The notes under the pieces were generated by a model, which saw only the letters and a program-made list of their open reading frames with translations, was not told where the DNA came from and did no database searches. A DNA stretch of 64,000 nt from an uncultured Spirochaetales bacterium (GTDB lineage Bacteria; Spirochaetota; Spirochaetia; Sphaerochaetales; Sphaerochaetaceae). The DNA lies in assembly GCA_949289305.1 (NCBI GenBank), contig CASENB010000018.1, positions 53,885-117,884 on the forward strand, written 5' to 3'. Position 1 is the stretch's first letter. Each line of letters begins with the position of its first letter. Positions 48,539-57,447 of this stretch are shown here, one piece after another. The position numbers were made by a program, and so were the translations under genes.

Positions 48539-49827
48539 TGAAATATAAAGAAAGAATATCTGATAAACAGCTACAAAAATTATTAAGGCTTTCAGGAGCT
48601 GTTTTGGTCTCTGGCGTTAAATGGTGTGGTAAGACAACATCTTCTCGGCAGTTTTCAAAATCTGAAGTTTGTTTAGATAATTCAGAAGAAGGGAAAGATC
48701 TTATTAAATTTGCCAATGCTATGCCTTCAGATATTTTAAATAGAGAAGCGCCGCTTTTAATAGATGAATGGCAAAATGCGCCGCGTCTTTGGGATGCTGT
48801 CAGAAGAGAAGTTGATAACAGAGGAAAAAGAGGCCAATTCATATTGACGGGTTCTTCAACGCCTCTTAGTAGCGAAGAAAGAAAAGAAATTTTCCACTCA
48901 GGCTTTGGTCGTATTGCAAACCTTAGTATGCATACAATGAGCTCTTATGAGACAGGATTTTCTTATGGCAAAGTCTCTCTTTCTAAATTATTTGAAAACG
49001 GCAAAGAATATATAAGCGAACATTCTGATCGTACTTTAGAAGACGCAGCGTTTGCATTATGTAAAGGTGGATGGCCGGCATCTGTTGATGATGACGATGA
49101 AGATGCGCTTGAAATTCCTTATATTTTGCTTGACGAGCTTATAAACATAGATGTTCAGAGAAAGATGGAGAAAATGAATTTAAGAAAAAATCCAAGTGAC
49201 GTAAGACGTCTGTTGAGATCTTATTCAAGGAATGTCTCAACTCAAGCATCTAAAAGCCTAATAAGAAAAGATATGAGTCAAAGTGAAGATGTTCTATTTA
49301 ATGAAGATACATTAAATAAATATCTATCCCTCCTTGAATCGATGTTTATACTAGAAGATGTTGAAGCATGGTCTCCTTATGTAAGATCTAAAGTGCGTGT
49401 TCAAGGAAGTCCTACAAGACAACTGTCAGAACCTTCTCTTGCAGTTGCGTCCTTAGGATTGTCGCCTTCTGCCTTACTTAAAGATTTTAGAACATTCGGA
49501 TTTCTTTTCGAGTCGTTTGTGATTAAAGATTTGCGTGTTTATGCAAGTGCGCTAAATGCCTCTATTTATCATTATAGAGATTCAAAAGGGCTTGAAGCAG
49601 ATGCTGTAATGGAGCTTAGGGATCAAAGATGGGCGATGTTTGAAGTAAAACTATTTGATCCTGATAGAATCGATGAAGGTGCAAAAAATCTTATAAAAAT
49701 AAAAGAGAAGATGGATTACATGCACATGAAAGAACCTTCTTTCTTAATGGTGATTACAGCAGGGAAATATGCAAGACTAAGGGAAGACGGAGTGTATGAA
49801 GTGCCGATTTCTCTTTTAGCTCCATAA
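48538..49827 (+). CDS. AAA-type ATPase with DUF4143 domain
   Basis: A 429-residue P-loop ATPase. Walker A is SGVKWCGKTT near residue 25, Walker B PLLIDEWQNAPRLW, sensor FILTGSS. The C-terminal DUF4143 domain ends with a nuclease-like fold: ASIYHYRDSKGLEADAVMEL...WAMFEVKL, where D-x(n)-E-V-K resembles the PD-(D/E)XK core. Such proteins are widespread and patchily distributed in anaerobes and are often transferred horizontally; their role is not established. The gene lies between a decayed fragment and groL. Confidence 0.88.
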   Translation: MKYKERISDKQLQKLLRLSGAVLVSGVKWCGKTTSSRQFSKSEVCLDNSEEGKDLIKFANAMPSDILNREAPLLIDEWQNAPRLWDAVRREVDNRGKRGQFILTGSSTPLSSEERKEIFHSGFGRIANLSMHTMSSYETGFSYGKVSLSKLFENGKEYISEHSDRTLEDAAFALCKGGWPASVDDDDEDALEIPYILLDELINIDVQRKMEKMNLRKNPSDVRRLLRSYSRNVSTQASKSLIRKDMSQSEDVLFNEDTLNKYLSLLESMFILEDVEAWSPYVRSKVRVQGSPTRQLSEPSLAVASLGLSPSALLKDFRTFGFLFESFVIKDLRVYASALNASIYHYRDSKGLEADAVMELRDQRWAMFEVKLFDPDRIDEGAKNLIKIKEKMDYMHMKEPSFLMVITAGKYARLREDGVYEVPISLLAP

Positions 49828-49914
49828 TGCCGATTTCAGTAAGAAAAAGTGATTTTATCGGCTTATAATTCATAGATCTTCACAACCTTCTTTCTAGTTT
49901 AAAAATAATTCTTC

Positions 49915-49943
49915 TTGCCGTTTTTTACGTTTATATATATTTT
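49915..49943 (+). promoter_or_regulatory. Probable promoter of groL
   Basis: TTGCCG (49915-49920), a 17-base spacer and TATTTT (49938-49943). No CIRCE inverted repeat (TTAGCACTC-N9-GAGTGCTAA) is present. Confidence 0.4.
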
Positions 49944-49975
49944 AGATTTTAGAGTTATTTTGGAGGCATAAACAT

Positions 49976-51598
49976 ATGGCAAAACAGCTTCAGTTCAACG
50001 AAGAGGCTAGAAGGTCCCTCGTTGATGGTGTAGAAAAGATTTCAAAAGCAGTAATGACAACACTTGGTCCTAAGGGACGTTTAGTTCTTCTCGATAAGAA
50101 ATACGGCGCTCCAACCGTTACTAAAGACGGCGTATCAGTTGCACGTGAGATTGAACTTGAAGATCCGTTTGAGAACATGGGAGCACAGCTACTTAAAGAA
50201 GTAGCGACAAAGACGAACGATGTCGCAGGTGACGGTACGACAACTGCAACAGTTCTTGCATGGTCTATCACAAAAGAGGGCATGAAGAGCGTAGCAGCAG
50301 GAGTTAACCCAATGGGCATCAGACGCGGTATTGATATCGCAGTAAAGGATGCTGTTGATGCAATCAAGAGCGAGGCAAAGATCATTCAGGATAAGGAAGA
50401 GATTGCAAGCGTAGCATCGATTTCTGCAAACAACGATAGGGCAATCGGAGAAGAGATTGCAAACGCTATGGATAAAGTTGGTAAGGACGGCGTTATCACG
50501 GTAGAGGAGAGCAAGACAATCGAGACTACTGTAGATTTCGTTGAGGGCATGCAGTTCGATAGAGGATATCTATCAGCATATTTCTGCAACAACAAGGACA
50601 CTATGATCAGCGTTCTTGACAACCCGTATATCCTTATCTATGACAAGAAGATTTCAAATATGAAGGATCTTCTCCCAATTCTTGAGAAGGTTGTTCAGAC
50701 AAATAAGCCATTATTAATCATCGCTGAGGATGTTGATGGAGAGGCGCTTCCTACTCTCGTTGTAAACGCTGTACGCGGAGCACTCAACGTAGTTGCTGTT
50801 AAGGCTCCTGGCTTTGGCGACAGAAGAAAGGCTATGCTTGAGGATATCGCAATTCTTACAGGCGGTCAGGTTATTACAGAGGAACTTGGCTTCAAGCTTG
50901 AGAATGCAGATCTTTCAATGCTTGGAAGAGCAAAGAGCGTAAAGGTTGAGAAAGAGAATACTACTATTATCAACGGTGCTGGATCAGCAGATGCAATCAA
51001 GGAGAGAATCGCTCAGATCAGAATGCAGATTGCAGATTGCACAAGCGATTACGATAGAGAAAAGCTTCAGGAGAGACTTGCAAAGCTTGCAGGCGGTGTT
51101 GCTGTAATCAACGTAGGAGCTGCTACTGAGGTTGAGCTTAAAGAGAAGAAGCACAGAGTTGAAGACGCTCTTTCTGCAACAAGAGCTGCTATTGAAGAGG
51201 GCGTAATTCCTGGTGGCGGTGTTGCTCTTATTCAGGCTGTAAACGTTCTTGATAAGAAAGATCTTTCAAGCCTCGACGAGGAAGAAAAGGTTGGCTACAG
51301 AATCGTAAAAAGAGCACTTGAAGAGCCTATCAGACAGATTGCAGAAAATGCTGGCGTAGACGGATCTATCGTTGCGGACAGATGTAAGAGAGAGACCGCA
51401 GGCGTCGGGTTTGATGCCAATAAGATGGTATGGTGCAATATGGTAGAGGCTGGTATTCTTGATCCTGTTAAGGTTACAAGATCTGCTCTACAGAATGCGG
51501 CAAGCATTGCATCTCTAATTCTTACAACAGAGTGCGCTGTAACTGATATCCCTTCAAAGGAGCCTGTTGCACAGCCAAATCCAAACATGGGAATGTAA
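49976..51598 (+). CDS. groL: Chaperonin GroEL (60 kDa)
   Basis: 540 residues. [44 protein letters not shown], and [19 protein letters not shown] are standard GroEL. The C-terminus ends PNPNMGM, a short version of the GGM tail. The ribosome binding site TTGGAGG is good. No groES is next to it, so the co-chaperonin must lie elsewhere. A strong terminator follows. Confidence 0.97.
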   Translation: MAKQLQFNEEARRSLVDGVEKISKAVMTTLGPKGRLVLLDKKYGAPTVTKDGVSVAREIELEDPFENMGAQLLKEVATKTNDVAGDGTTTATVLAWSITKEGMKSVAAGVNPMGIRRGIDIAVKDAVDAIKSEAKIIQDKEEIASVASISANNDRAIGEEIANAMDKVGKDGVITVEESKTIETTVDFVEGMQFDRGYLSAYFCNNKDTMISVLDNPYILIYDKKISNMKDLLPILEKVVQTNKPLLIIAEDVDGEALPTLVVNAVRGALNVVAVKAPGFGDRRKAMLEDIAILTGGQVITEELGFKLENADLSMLGRAKSVKVEKENTTIINGAGSADAIKERIAQIRMQIADCTSDYDREKLQERLAKLAGGVAVINVGAATEVELKEKKHRVEDALSATRAAIEEGVIPGGGVALIQAVNVLDKKDLSSLDEEEKVGYRIVKRALEEPIRQIAENAGVDGSIVADRCKRETAGVGFDANKMVWCNMVEAGILDPVKVTRSALQNAASIASLILTTECAVTDIPSKEPVAQPNPNMGM

Positions 51599-51618
51599 AC
51601 GGGAAACATTAAGATGCG

Positions 51619-51649
51619 GACTGGGAGTTTTTATTCCCAGTCTTTTTTT
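51619..51649 (+). terminator. Rho-independent terminator of groL
   Basis: GACTGGGA (51619-51626) and TCCCAGTC (51635-51642) form a perfect 8-bp stem, followed by seven T. Confidence 0.92.
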
Positions 51650-51702
51650 GTGAATAAATCCTTTCTATTTTGTATATTTTAATCTTAAATACATGACTTT
51701 TA

Positions 51703-51731
51703 TTGACGCTAATGCGCTTTCATGTTAGTTT
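51703..51731 (+). promoter_or_regulatory. Promoter of yajC
   Basis: TTGACG (51703-51708), a 17-base spacer and TAGTTT (51726-51731). Confidence 0.55.
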
Positions 51732-51762
51732 TTTTCTAGTTTAAATTTATTTGAGGTACTAA

Positions 51763-52200
51763 ATGAATGCAATTGCACTAATGGCCGCTGATGCTTCCGG
51801 AGGCTCCATGGCTACTACTTTAATAACATTCGTGCTTATTATCCTTATTTTCTATTTCCTGATCATCAGGCCGCAGAAGAAGAGAGATAAAGAGGCGAAG
51901 GCTATGCTTGATGCCATGAAGAAGGGCGACAGGGTTGTCACTATCGGAGGAATCCATGGAACTATTGTTGCCGTGAGAGAGCAGACAGTCGTTGTTAAAG
52001 TTGATGACAACAGTCGCATCGAATTTTCTAAGTCTGCAATTTCTTCCGTTACAAGCAAGGATAAGACTGCAAGCGTAGCAGGTGCTAAGAAGGAAGAAAA
52101 GAAGGCGGATAAGAAAGTAGAAGAGAAGAGCGAAGGCCCGAAGCTTGAAATGGTCGGACCTGAGAGCGAAGAAAAAGAAGAGAGCAAGGAAGATAAATAA
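51763..52200 (+). CDS. yajC: Preprotein translocase subunit YajC
   Basis: A 145-residue accessory subunit of the SecDF-YajC complex. One membrane helix (TTLITFVLIILIFYFLII) is followed by RPQKKRDKEAKAMLDAMKKGDRVVTIGGIHGTIVAV, the family core. The tail after residue ~105 is a highly charged Lys/Glu extension absent in short homologues. TGAGGT lies before the ATG. secD and secF are not adjacent here. Confidence 0.93.
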   Translation: MNAIALMAADASGGSMATTLITFVLIILIFYFLIIRPQKKRDKEAKAMLDAMKKGDRVVTIGGIHGTIVAVREQTVVVKVDDNSRIEFSKSAISSVTSKDKTASVAGAKKEEKKADKKVEEKSEGPKLEMVGPESEEKEESKEDK

Positions 52201-52222
52201 TAGATTTTCCTCTTTTTTCTAC

Positions 52223-52249
52223 ACTGGGGCTTATGGCTCCAGTTTTTTT
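52223..52249 (+). terminator. Rho-independent terminator of yajC
   Basis: ACTGGGGC (52223-52230) pairs with GCTCCAGT (52236-52243) with one G.U pair; seven T follow. Confidence 0.88.
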
Positions 52250-52298
52250 ATTCCTTTCTCTTTGATTTTGTTGAAATAAAGAGTAAAATTTTATCGAT

Positions 52299-53132
52299 AT
52301 GAAAGCCTACATAGCCAGTGAACTCGGATTTTGCATAGGTGTTAAGAGAGCTTTTTCGCTCCTCAATAACGTCTATAATGAAAACAAAGGAATGAAAGAT
52401 CTTTACGTCTATGGCGATTTAGCTCATAACAAACATGTTATGGATCATGTCTATTCGTTGGGATTTAAGACGATCCACAGCCCTGATGAAGCGACAGAGG
52501 GGTCTCTTGTTGTTGTAAGGGCCCATGGAATAAGCGATGAAAAAAGGGCTGCTTTTTTGAAAAAGGGAGTCGAACTTATAGACGCAACCTGTCCGCTTGT
52601 TTTAAAGAATCAGAACTATATGAGAACGAGTGAGCTTGATGTGATTCTCTTTGGCTTAAAGAACCATAGCGAAACCGTAGCGGTCGAAGGTGCTGCGAAA
52701 GGCAGGTATTATCTTGTTGAGAATGCAGAAGATATTGACGCCATCCCCAAAGACCGACGTTACAGAGTGATCGTTCAGACGACTTTCGAGAGTGAAAAGT
52801 ATTCCATGCTTTTAAAAGAGCTTGATGAAAGAGGCTATTCTTACATTGTTTCAAATTCTATTTGCATGGCAAGCGAGAAAAGGCGCGAGGCTGTCAGGAC
52901 CTTTAGAGGCAAGGTTGATCTTTTAATCGTAATTGGAGATAAAAAGAGCGCCAATTCCAATGCCCTCGTAGCAGAAGCAAAAGGCGTAGGTCTTGAAGCT
53001 TTCCTTTGCGAAGATGCAGACGATCTGGATATAGAAAGGCTTAAAGGCGTAAGCAGCGTTGCAATAAGTGCGGGAAGCAGCACACCGGATAATATTATCG
53101 AAGAAGTTGTTAGGAGAATAGAAGAGTTATGA
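52299..53132 (+). CDS. ispH: 4-hydroxy-3-methylbut-2-enyl diphosphate reductase
   Basis: Last enzyme of the MEP isoprenoid pathway, a 4Fe-4S protein making IPP and DMAPP. The three cluster cysteines are in GFCIGVKRAF, IDATCPLV and the SNSICMAS region; VRAHGIS and SAGSSTPDNIIEEV are conserved substrate sites. 277 residues. There is no ribosome binding site; a TTGATT-N16-TAAAAT promoter ends nine bases before the ATG, so the leader is at most a couple of bases. The stop overlaps rex by 4 bases. Confidence 0.95.
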   Translation: MKAYIASELGFCIGVKRAFSLLNNVYNENKGMKDLYVYGDLAHNKHVMDHVYSLGFKTIHSPDEATEGSLVVVRAHGISDEKRAAFLKKGVELIDATCPLVLKNQNYMRTSELDVILFGLKNHSETVAVEGAAKGRYYLVENAEDIDAIPKDRRYRVIVQTTFESEKYSMLLKELDERGYSYIVSNSICMASEKRREAVRTFRGKVDLLIVIGDKKSANSNALVAEAKGVGLEAFLCEDADDLDIERLKGVSSVAISAGSSTPDNIIEEVVRRIEEL

Positions 53133-53788
53133 GTATTCCAATTCCTACTATAAAAAGATTTCCTTCTTATTTACGAATTTTAAATCAGGCGAAAGAGAGT
53201 GGAAAGACATATATAAGCGCTACGACGCTTGCTGAAGAGCTTGGGCTTAATCCCATACAGGTCAGAAAAGACATATCTTCTACCGGAATAGAAGGAAAGC
53301 CGAAGATAGGTTTCGATATCCAGGAGCTTACGCAGTATATTACCCATGTGCTAGGCTGGGATAATACTACAGACGCTCTTATTGTCGGAGCTGGCAATCT
53401 TGGAAGCGCAATTGCCCGTTATGACGGTTTTGCATCTTACGGACTTAAAATCGTCGCAATCTTCGACAAGTCGGCAGAAAAAATTGGAACCAATGTAGGA
53501 TGTTTTACCGTAAAGAGCATGGAGAGCCTTAACAAGTTCATTAAAGACAACAGGATCAGCATCGCGGTAATTACCGTTCCTGCATCACAGGCGCAGAGCG
53601 TATGCGATTTACTTGTCAAATGCGGAATAAGGGGGATTTGGAATTTTGCGCCAAAAGATCTGAAAGTACCACAGTCTGTTGTCGTTCAAAGGACAGATCT
53701 CGCTACAAGCTTTGCCGTTCTTTCTGTAAAGCTAGCAAAGAAAATTGCCGAAAGTGATGATTTAGATTCGGATGAGGATATGATATGA
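53129..53788 (+). CDS. rex: Redox-sensing transcriptional repressor Rex
   Basis: A 219-residue NADH-sensing repressor. The winged helix has IPTIKRFPSYLRILNQAKE, TTLAEELGLNPIQVRKDIS; the Rossmann domain has ALIVGAGNLGSAIARYDGF. NADH binding releases Rex from DNA, turning on fermentation and hydrogenase genes in studied Firmicutes and Thermotoga. The gene sits directly upstream of the hydrogenase cluster, which is a natural target. Confidence 0.95.
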   Translation: MSIPIPTIKRFPSYLRILNQAKESGKTYISATTLAEELGLNPIQVRKDISSTGIEGKPKIGFDIQELTQYITHVLGWDNTTDALIVGAGNLGSAIARYDGFASYGLKIVAIFDKSAEKIGTNVGCFTVKSMESLNKFIKDNRISIAVITVPASQAQSVCDLLVKCGIRGIWNFAPKDLKVPQSVVVQRTDLATSFAVLSVKLAKKIAESDDLDSDEDMI

Positions 53789-53825
53789 CACAACACTGAT
53801 TGAATATCTTCTGGTTTTCACATTA

Positions 53826-53876
53826 AAGTCCTGTTTTGTTGGTTTGTTTTGAATTTTAACCTATAAAATAGGACTT
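53826..53876 (+). terminator. Long-stem hairpin after rex
   Basis: AAGTCCTGTTTT (53826-53837) pairs with AAAATAGGACTT (53865-53876) with one G.U pair; the loop is 27 bases and ATTTCTTT follows. It may end the ispH-rex transcript. The loop contains AT-rich sequence with TTGTT and TTAAC elements that faintly recall a Rex site. Confidence 0.5.
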
Positions 53877-53900
53877 ATTTCTTTCTCCTTTATCGTTTTA

Positions 53901-53929
53901 TTGACTAATTCCTTCTCTTGAATTACTCT
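53901..53929 (+). promoter_or_regulatory. Promoter of the hydrogenase cluster
   Basis: TTGACT (53901-53906), a 17-base spacer and TACTCT (53924-53929), 28 bases before the first ATG of the cluster. Confidence 0.5.
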
Positions 53930-53956
53930 GTTACTACACAGAGGGAGAATATTAAT

Positions 53957-54205
53957 ATGTCGGATAAACATGTAAAGGTGGATATCTGCATGGGGTCAAG
54001 CTGTTTTGCTAGAGGAAACAGCAGCTGTCTTAATGCGATCGAGGCTTTTATCAATGACAATGGACTTGAGGATCAAGTAGAGCTTGAAGGGCATCTTTGT
54101 CTTGGTAAATGCAATTCAGGTCCGCACGTATCGATTAACGGAAAGGAGTATTCTTCGTTAGACGAGGATTGCGTTATCGATTTGCTTAAAAAGGAGCTTG
54201 AGTAG
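53957..54205 (+). CDS. Thioredoxin-like 2Fe-2S ferredoxin domain protein (NuoE-like)
   Basis: 82 residues from ATG 53957 (GAGGGAGA upstream; an in-frame ATG at 53918 would add 13 unconserved residues). The four cluster cysteines are in VDICMGSSCF (C-x4-C) and HLCLGKCNSG (C-x3-C). This is the small HfsA/NuoE-C-terminal fold that carries electrons to multi-subunit [FeFe] hydrogenases. Its stop codon abuts the start of the sensory hydrogenase. Confidence 0.88.
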   Translation: MSDKHVKVDICMGSSCFARGNSSCLNAIEAFINDNGLEDQVELEGHLCLGKCNSGPHVSINGKEYSSLDEDCVIDLLKKELE

Positions 54206-55987
54206 ATGCAGTATCCGATATACACAGAAGTAACAAGTTGCAGAGATTGCTATAAATGCGTCAGAGCTTGTCCTACGAAATCGATTCAGATAAAAGATGG
54301 GCATGCCATGATAATAAAAGACAGGTGCATATTCTGCGGGAAATGCGTGCATGTATGTCCTAATAATGCAAAGAAGATAAGAGACGATGTCGCAAGGGTA
54401 AAACTTGCCCTCTCTACAGGGAAGAGGGCTATTTGTTCTCTTGCCCCTTCATATTCATCTGAGTTCAGATTTCAAGAGGATAAGCTTTTATATGCTTTGA
54501 AACTCTTAGGATTCAGCGATGTGAGCGAGACCGCTATTGGCGCTCATTTAGTAACTGAAGCGATTGACAAGCACATCAGAAGAAACAATGGTGAGTGCAA
54601 TTGGATTGGAACGGCATGTCCAGCGGTTGTGGAGCTTGTTAAAAAATATTATCCAGACAGCCTTTATCGCTTGGCGCCGATACCCTCTCCTCTTGAGTGC
54701 CATAGCGCATATCTGAGAAAACTTTATGGTGAAGATATCATAATTGTATTTATCGGTCCATGTGCCGCAAAAAAACACGAAGCTGACAGCTATCCTGGCT
54801 ATCCTGATTTCGCGTTGACTTTTGCGGAGTTAAAAGAATGGCTGAAGAGCGCTGCAATAGATCTTGATACCCTTGATGTAAAGGAGAAGGTTGAGTTCAT
54901 TCCTGCAAAAGCGGGGCTATCAAGCTTATATCCGATTGAAGGCGGACAGATTACATCTAGCGATATCTGGGGAAAAGATCCAATACATGCAAAAGCTGTC
55001 GCACTTTCTGGAATGGATCAAGTGTTATCGGCTCTTGCAGATAAACACGAGCCGACTGCATTCCTTGAGCTTTTAGGGTGCGATGGCGGATGTGTTAACG
55101 GGCCTGGAACAGAAAGGGATTACTCTATTGCATTTAGAAAGAAGGCATCAAGCGATTATGTCGTTACAAGGCTTGAAGAGAATAACCTTTTCAAAGGGGA
55201 TGATGAGTTCACAGATCTTCTTTTAGAAAAAGGATACTCAATTCTAGGGGCTGAGCAGCCTAAGGCCGAAATTGCATTCCATAAGAAACATACGGAAGAT
55301 GAGATAAAGAGGGCTCTTGTTGACCTCGGAAAGCTTAGCAAGGATGATGAGTTAAACTGCGGAGGCTGCGGTTATTCAACATGTCGAGAGATGGCTATTG
55401 CCTATCTTGATGGAATGGCTGAGGTGGAGATGTGCGTTACAAAGATGAGAAAAGAGGCTCAGAGCAAGGTGGACGTACTCCTCAGAACAGTTCCTATGGG
55501 CGTTGTAATTGTAGACAGTGATTTGAAGATTGCAGATTGTAATACGCAGTTTCTTGATCTTTTTGGGGATATGGAAGAGGGCTTTGTGGATCAAAGCATG
55601 CTCGATCTTGTAAAAGGACTTCCAGTTGAACGTTTCATACCGTTTGCAGATAAGTTTAAGGATCAGTTCTATTTGTCCCACCCTGGGCAGTATAGAATGC
55701 ATTATAAGGATAAATTCATCAGAGTTACGTTCTTCCTTGTAGAGAAGAAGAGACTTCTTGGTGCGATGTTCGATGATGTTACGAATCCGACCATCAAGAG
55801 GGAGACCGTAGTTAAGAATGCAGAGACCGTCATTCAGAAATCACTTGAGACAGTTCAGCAGATTGCTTCCCTTTTAGGAGAGAATGCTGCAGAAACAGAG
55901 ATTATGCTTAACTCTTTAATAGATGCGTTCAGCGTCCATTCTTCTGATGGCAGTGATGATTTCACGATGGAGGATGATAGAGATTGA
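54206..55987 (+). CDS. Sensory-type [FeFe] hydrogenase with PAS domain (HydS/HfsB-like)
   Basis: 593 residues. Two ferredoxin 4Fe-4S motifs lie at the start (CRDCYKCVRACP, CIFCGKCVHVCP). The H-cluster domain follows with altered signatures: L1 is GTACPAVVELV instead of TSCCPxW (the proton-relay Cys is Ala), L2 is IGPCAAKKHE instead of MPCxAKKxE, and L3 is LLGCDGGCVNGPG. A further four-Cys cluster motif (NCGGCGYSTC) and a PAS domain (~residues 425-530) close the protein. The Cys-to-Ala change and the PAS domain are marks of group C sensory hydrogenases such as HydS, which react slowly with H2. It should sense hydrogen and signal to the adjacent phosphatase, whose gene it overlaps by 4 bases. 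Confidence 0.88.
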   Translation: MQYPIYTEVTSCRDCYKCVRACPTKSIQIKDGHAMIIKDRCIFCGKCVHVCPNNAKKIRDDVARVKLALSTGKRAICSLAPSYSSEFRFQEDKLLYALKLLGFSDVSETAIGAHLVTEAIDKHIRRNNGECNWIGTACPAVVELVKKYYPDSLYRLAPIPSPLECHSAYLRKLYGEDIIIVFIGPCAAKKHEADSYPGYPDFALTFAELKEWLKSAAIDLDTLDVKEKVEFIPAKAGLSSLYPIEGGQITSSDIWGKDPIHAKAVALSGMDQVLSALADKHEPTAFLELLGCDGGCVNGPGTERDYSIAFRKKASSDYVVTRLEENNLFKGDDEFTDLLLEKGYSILGAEQPKAEIAFHKKHTEDEIKRALVDLGKLSKDDELNCGGCGYSTCREMAIAYLDGMAEVEMCVTKMRKEAQSKVDVLLRTVPMGVVIVDSDLKIADCNTQFLDLFGDMEEGFVDQSMLDLVKGLPVERFIPFADKFKDQFYLSHPGQYRMHYKDKFIRVTFFLVEKKRLLGAMFDDVTNPTIKRETVVKNAETVIQKSLETVQQIASLLGENAAETEIMLNSLIDAFSVHSSDGSDDFTMEDDRD

Positions 55988-57180
55988 ACAATATCTTCAT
56001 CGATGTGGACTATGCGCAAATCTATAAGCACGGGCAGAAGATAGGGGGCGATGTATTCCTTCTGTCCAGAAACCCTGATAACAACCAGATTGTTGCAACG
56101 CTCTCTGATGGACTTGGCAGCGGAGTCAAGGCTAACGTGCTTGCCTCCCTTACAGCCCATATGGCTCATAAGCTGTCTTTTTCTCCTATTGCTTTAGAGC
56201 ATTCTGCTGAGATTATCATGGACACTCTTCCTGTGTGTAAGGAGAGGAAGATAAGTTATTCGACTTTTACTATTGCTGATATCCGCTATAAGGACGATAT
56301 GGAAAATATTGAGGTCAATCTTGTCGAATATGACAATCCTTCAGCACTTCGTTTTAGCGGAAGCGAGGATATTAAGTGGCAGAAAAACAAGACGGAGTTA
56401 AAGAGAGAGGCTGCGTTTAAAAAGGAGTCGATCTCTCATTCTTCATTCAAGATGGAGATAGGAGAGCGTCTTGTGATGTTTTCTGACGGGGTAACGCAGT
56501 CCGGACTTGGAAAGAGCCTCCCATTAGGGTGGCGTCTTGACGGGGTAAGAGCGTTTATTAAAGAGGAGATTGAAAGGAATCCCGACATCTCTTCAAGAGA
56601 GCTAAGTCGCTCCATAGTTCAAAAGGCATGCTCTTTAGACGGCTTTTCCAGTAAGGATGATATCACATGCGTTGTGGTATATATCAGACGTCCAAGACGC
56701 ACTTTGATAGTAACCGGACCTCCGTTTACTAAGGAAGCTGATGAGATCCTAGGAGAGAAGATCAGAGCTTTTAATGGCAAGAAGATCGTTTCTGGAGGAA
56801 CTACGGCTCAGATAGTCGCAAGATTATTCAACAAGAAGATAACAGTCGATCTCTCATGTTGGTCTCCAGATGTTCCTCCTGCATCCAAGATGGAAGGAAT
56901 AGATTTGGTGACAGAAGGAATGCTTACGCTTAGCAAGGTCGTCAGTGCTTTGGAGAAGAAAGAAAACGTTGCGGAGATGCCGAACGATCCCGCAAAAAAA
57001 TTTGTTGAGATTCTTTTAGATTCGGACCAGATACACATAATCGTTGGAACGAAGATAAACGAAGCTCATCAGGACCCGAACATCCCATTTGAGATCGGAA
57101 TCAGAAGGACTATCATAGCCCGTCTGAGGAAGGCTCTTGAGGAAAATTATATAAAAGAAACTTCAGTAGAATACCTTTAG
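55984..57180 (+). CDS. SpoIIE-type PP2C phosphatase (HfsC-like)
   Basis: 398 residues. The metal-binding aspartates of a SpoIIE/PP2C phosphatase are in KIGGDVFLL, TLSDGLGSGVKANV, FSDGVTQSG and GFSSKDDITCVVV. After residue ~235 there is an extra alpha/beta domain (TLIVTGPPFTKEADEILGE, KKIVSGGTTAQIVARL) found in the homologues beside HydS. No kinase or anti-sigma partner is adjacent. It is the likely output of the hydrogen sensor; the phosphoprotein target is unknown. Confidence 0.85.
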   Translation: MNNIFIDVDYAQIYKHGQKIGGDVFLLSRNPDNNQIVATLSDGLGSGVKANVLASLTAHMAHKLSFSPIALEHSAEIIMDTLPVCKERKISYSTFTIADIRYKDDMENIEVNLVEYDNPSALRFSGSEDIKWQKNKTELKREAAFKKESISHSSFKMEIGERLVMFSDGVTQSGLGKSLPLGWRLDGVRAFIKEEIERNPDISSRELSRSIVQKACSLDGFSSKDDITCVVVYIRRPRRTLIVTGPPFTKEADEILGEKIRAFNGKKIVSGGTTAQIVARLFNKKITVDLSCWSPDVPPASKMEGIDLVTEGMLTLSKVVSALEKKENVAEMPNDPAKKFVEILLDSDQIHIIVGTKINEAHQDPNIPFEIGIRRTIIARLRKALEENYIKETSVEYL

Positions 57181-57189
57181 GAGGACATT

Positions 57190-57447
57190 ATGAAGAAGAA
57201 TAAGGTAAAAGTAAGAATTTGCTTAGGCACAGCTTGCTTTGTCCAGGGAGGAGCAGATCTACTCCTTTATAACGACTTTCTAGATCCTGAGATTTTGGCA
57301 GAGTGCGAAATTGAAGGTTGCTCATGCCTTGAGCAGTGCAAAGTTGGCGGAGGCCAGGCACCTTTCGTTGAAATCAATGGAAAGATCTATGATGGAGTCA
57401 CGCAGGATGTATTCTGTCGTCTCTTAGAGGAGGCCGTTAAAGAATGA
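57190..57447 (+). CDS. Thioredoxin-like 2Fe-2S ferredoxin domain protein, second copy
   Basis: 85 residues, cluster cysteines in RICLGTACFVQGG and CSCLEQCKVGG. It is related to but distinct from the protein at 53957, and it overlaps the catalytic hydrogenase gene by 4 bases. Each hydrogenase in this cluster thus has its own small ferredoxin. AGGAGG precedes the ATG. Confidence 0.87.
   Translation: MKKNKVKVRICLGTACFVQGGADLLLYNDFLDPEILAECEIEGCSCLEQCKVGGGQAPFVEINGKIYDGVTQDVFCRLLEEAVKE

Noticed and set aside
49829..49862. Hairpin GCCGAT/ATCGGC between the DUF4143 gene and groL
   Set aside because: Long loop and no T-run; too weak to call a terminator or operator.
49840..49975. CIRCE (HrcA) element before groL
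   Set aside because: Searched by eye for the TTAGCACTC inverted repeat; nothing similar is present.
53789..53956. Rex operator before the hydrogenase cluster
   Set aside because: TTGTT and TTAAC pieces are present within a hairpin loop but spacing and central bases do not fit the TTGTTAA-N4-TTAACAA consensus.
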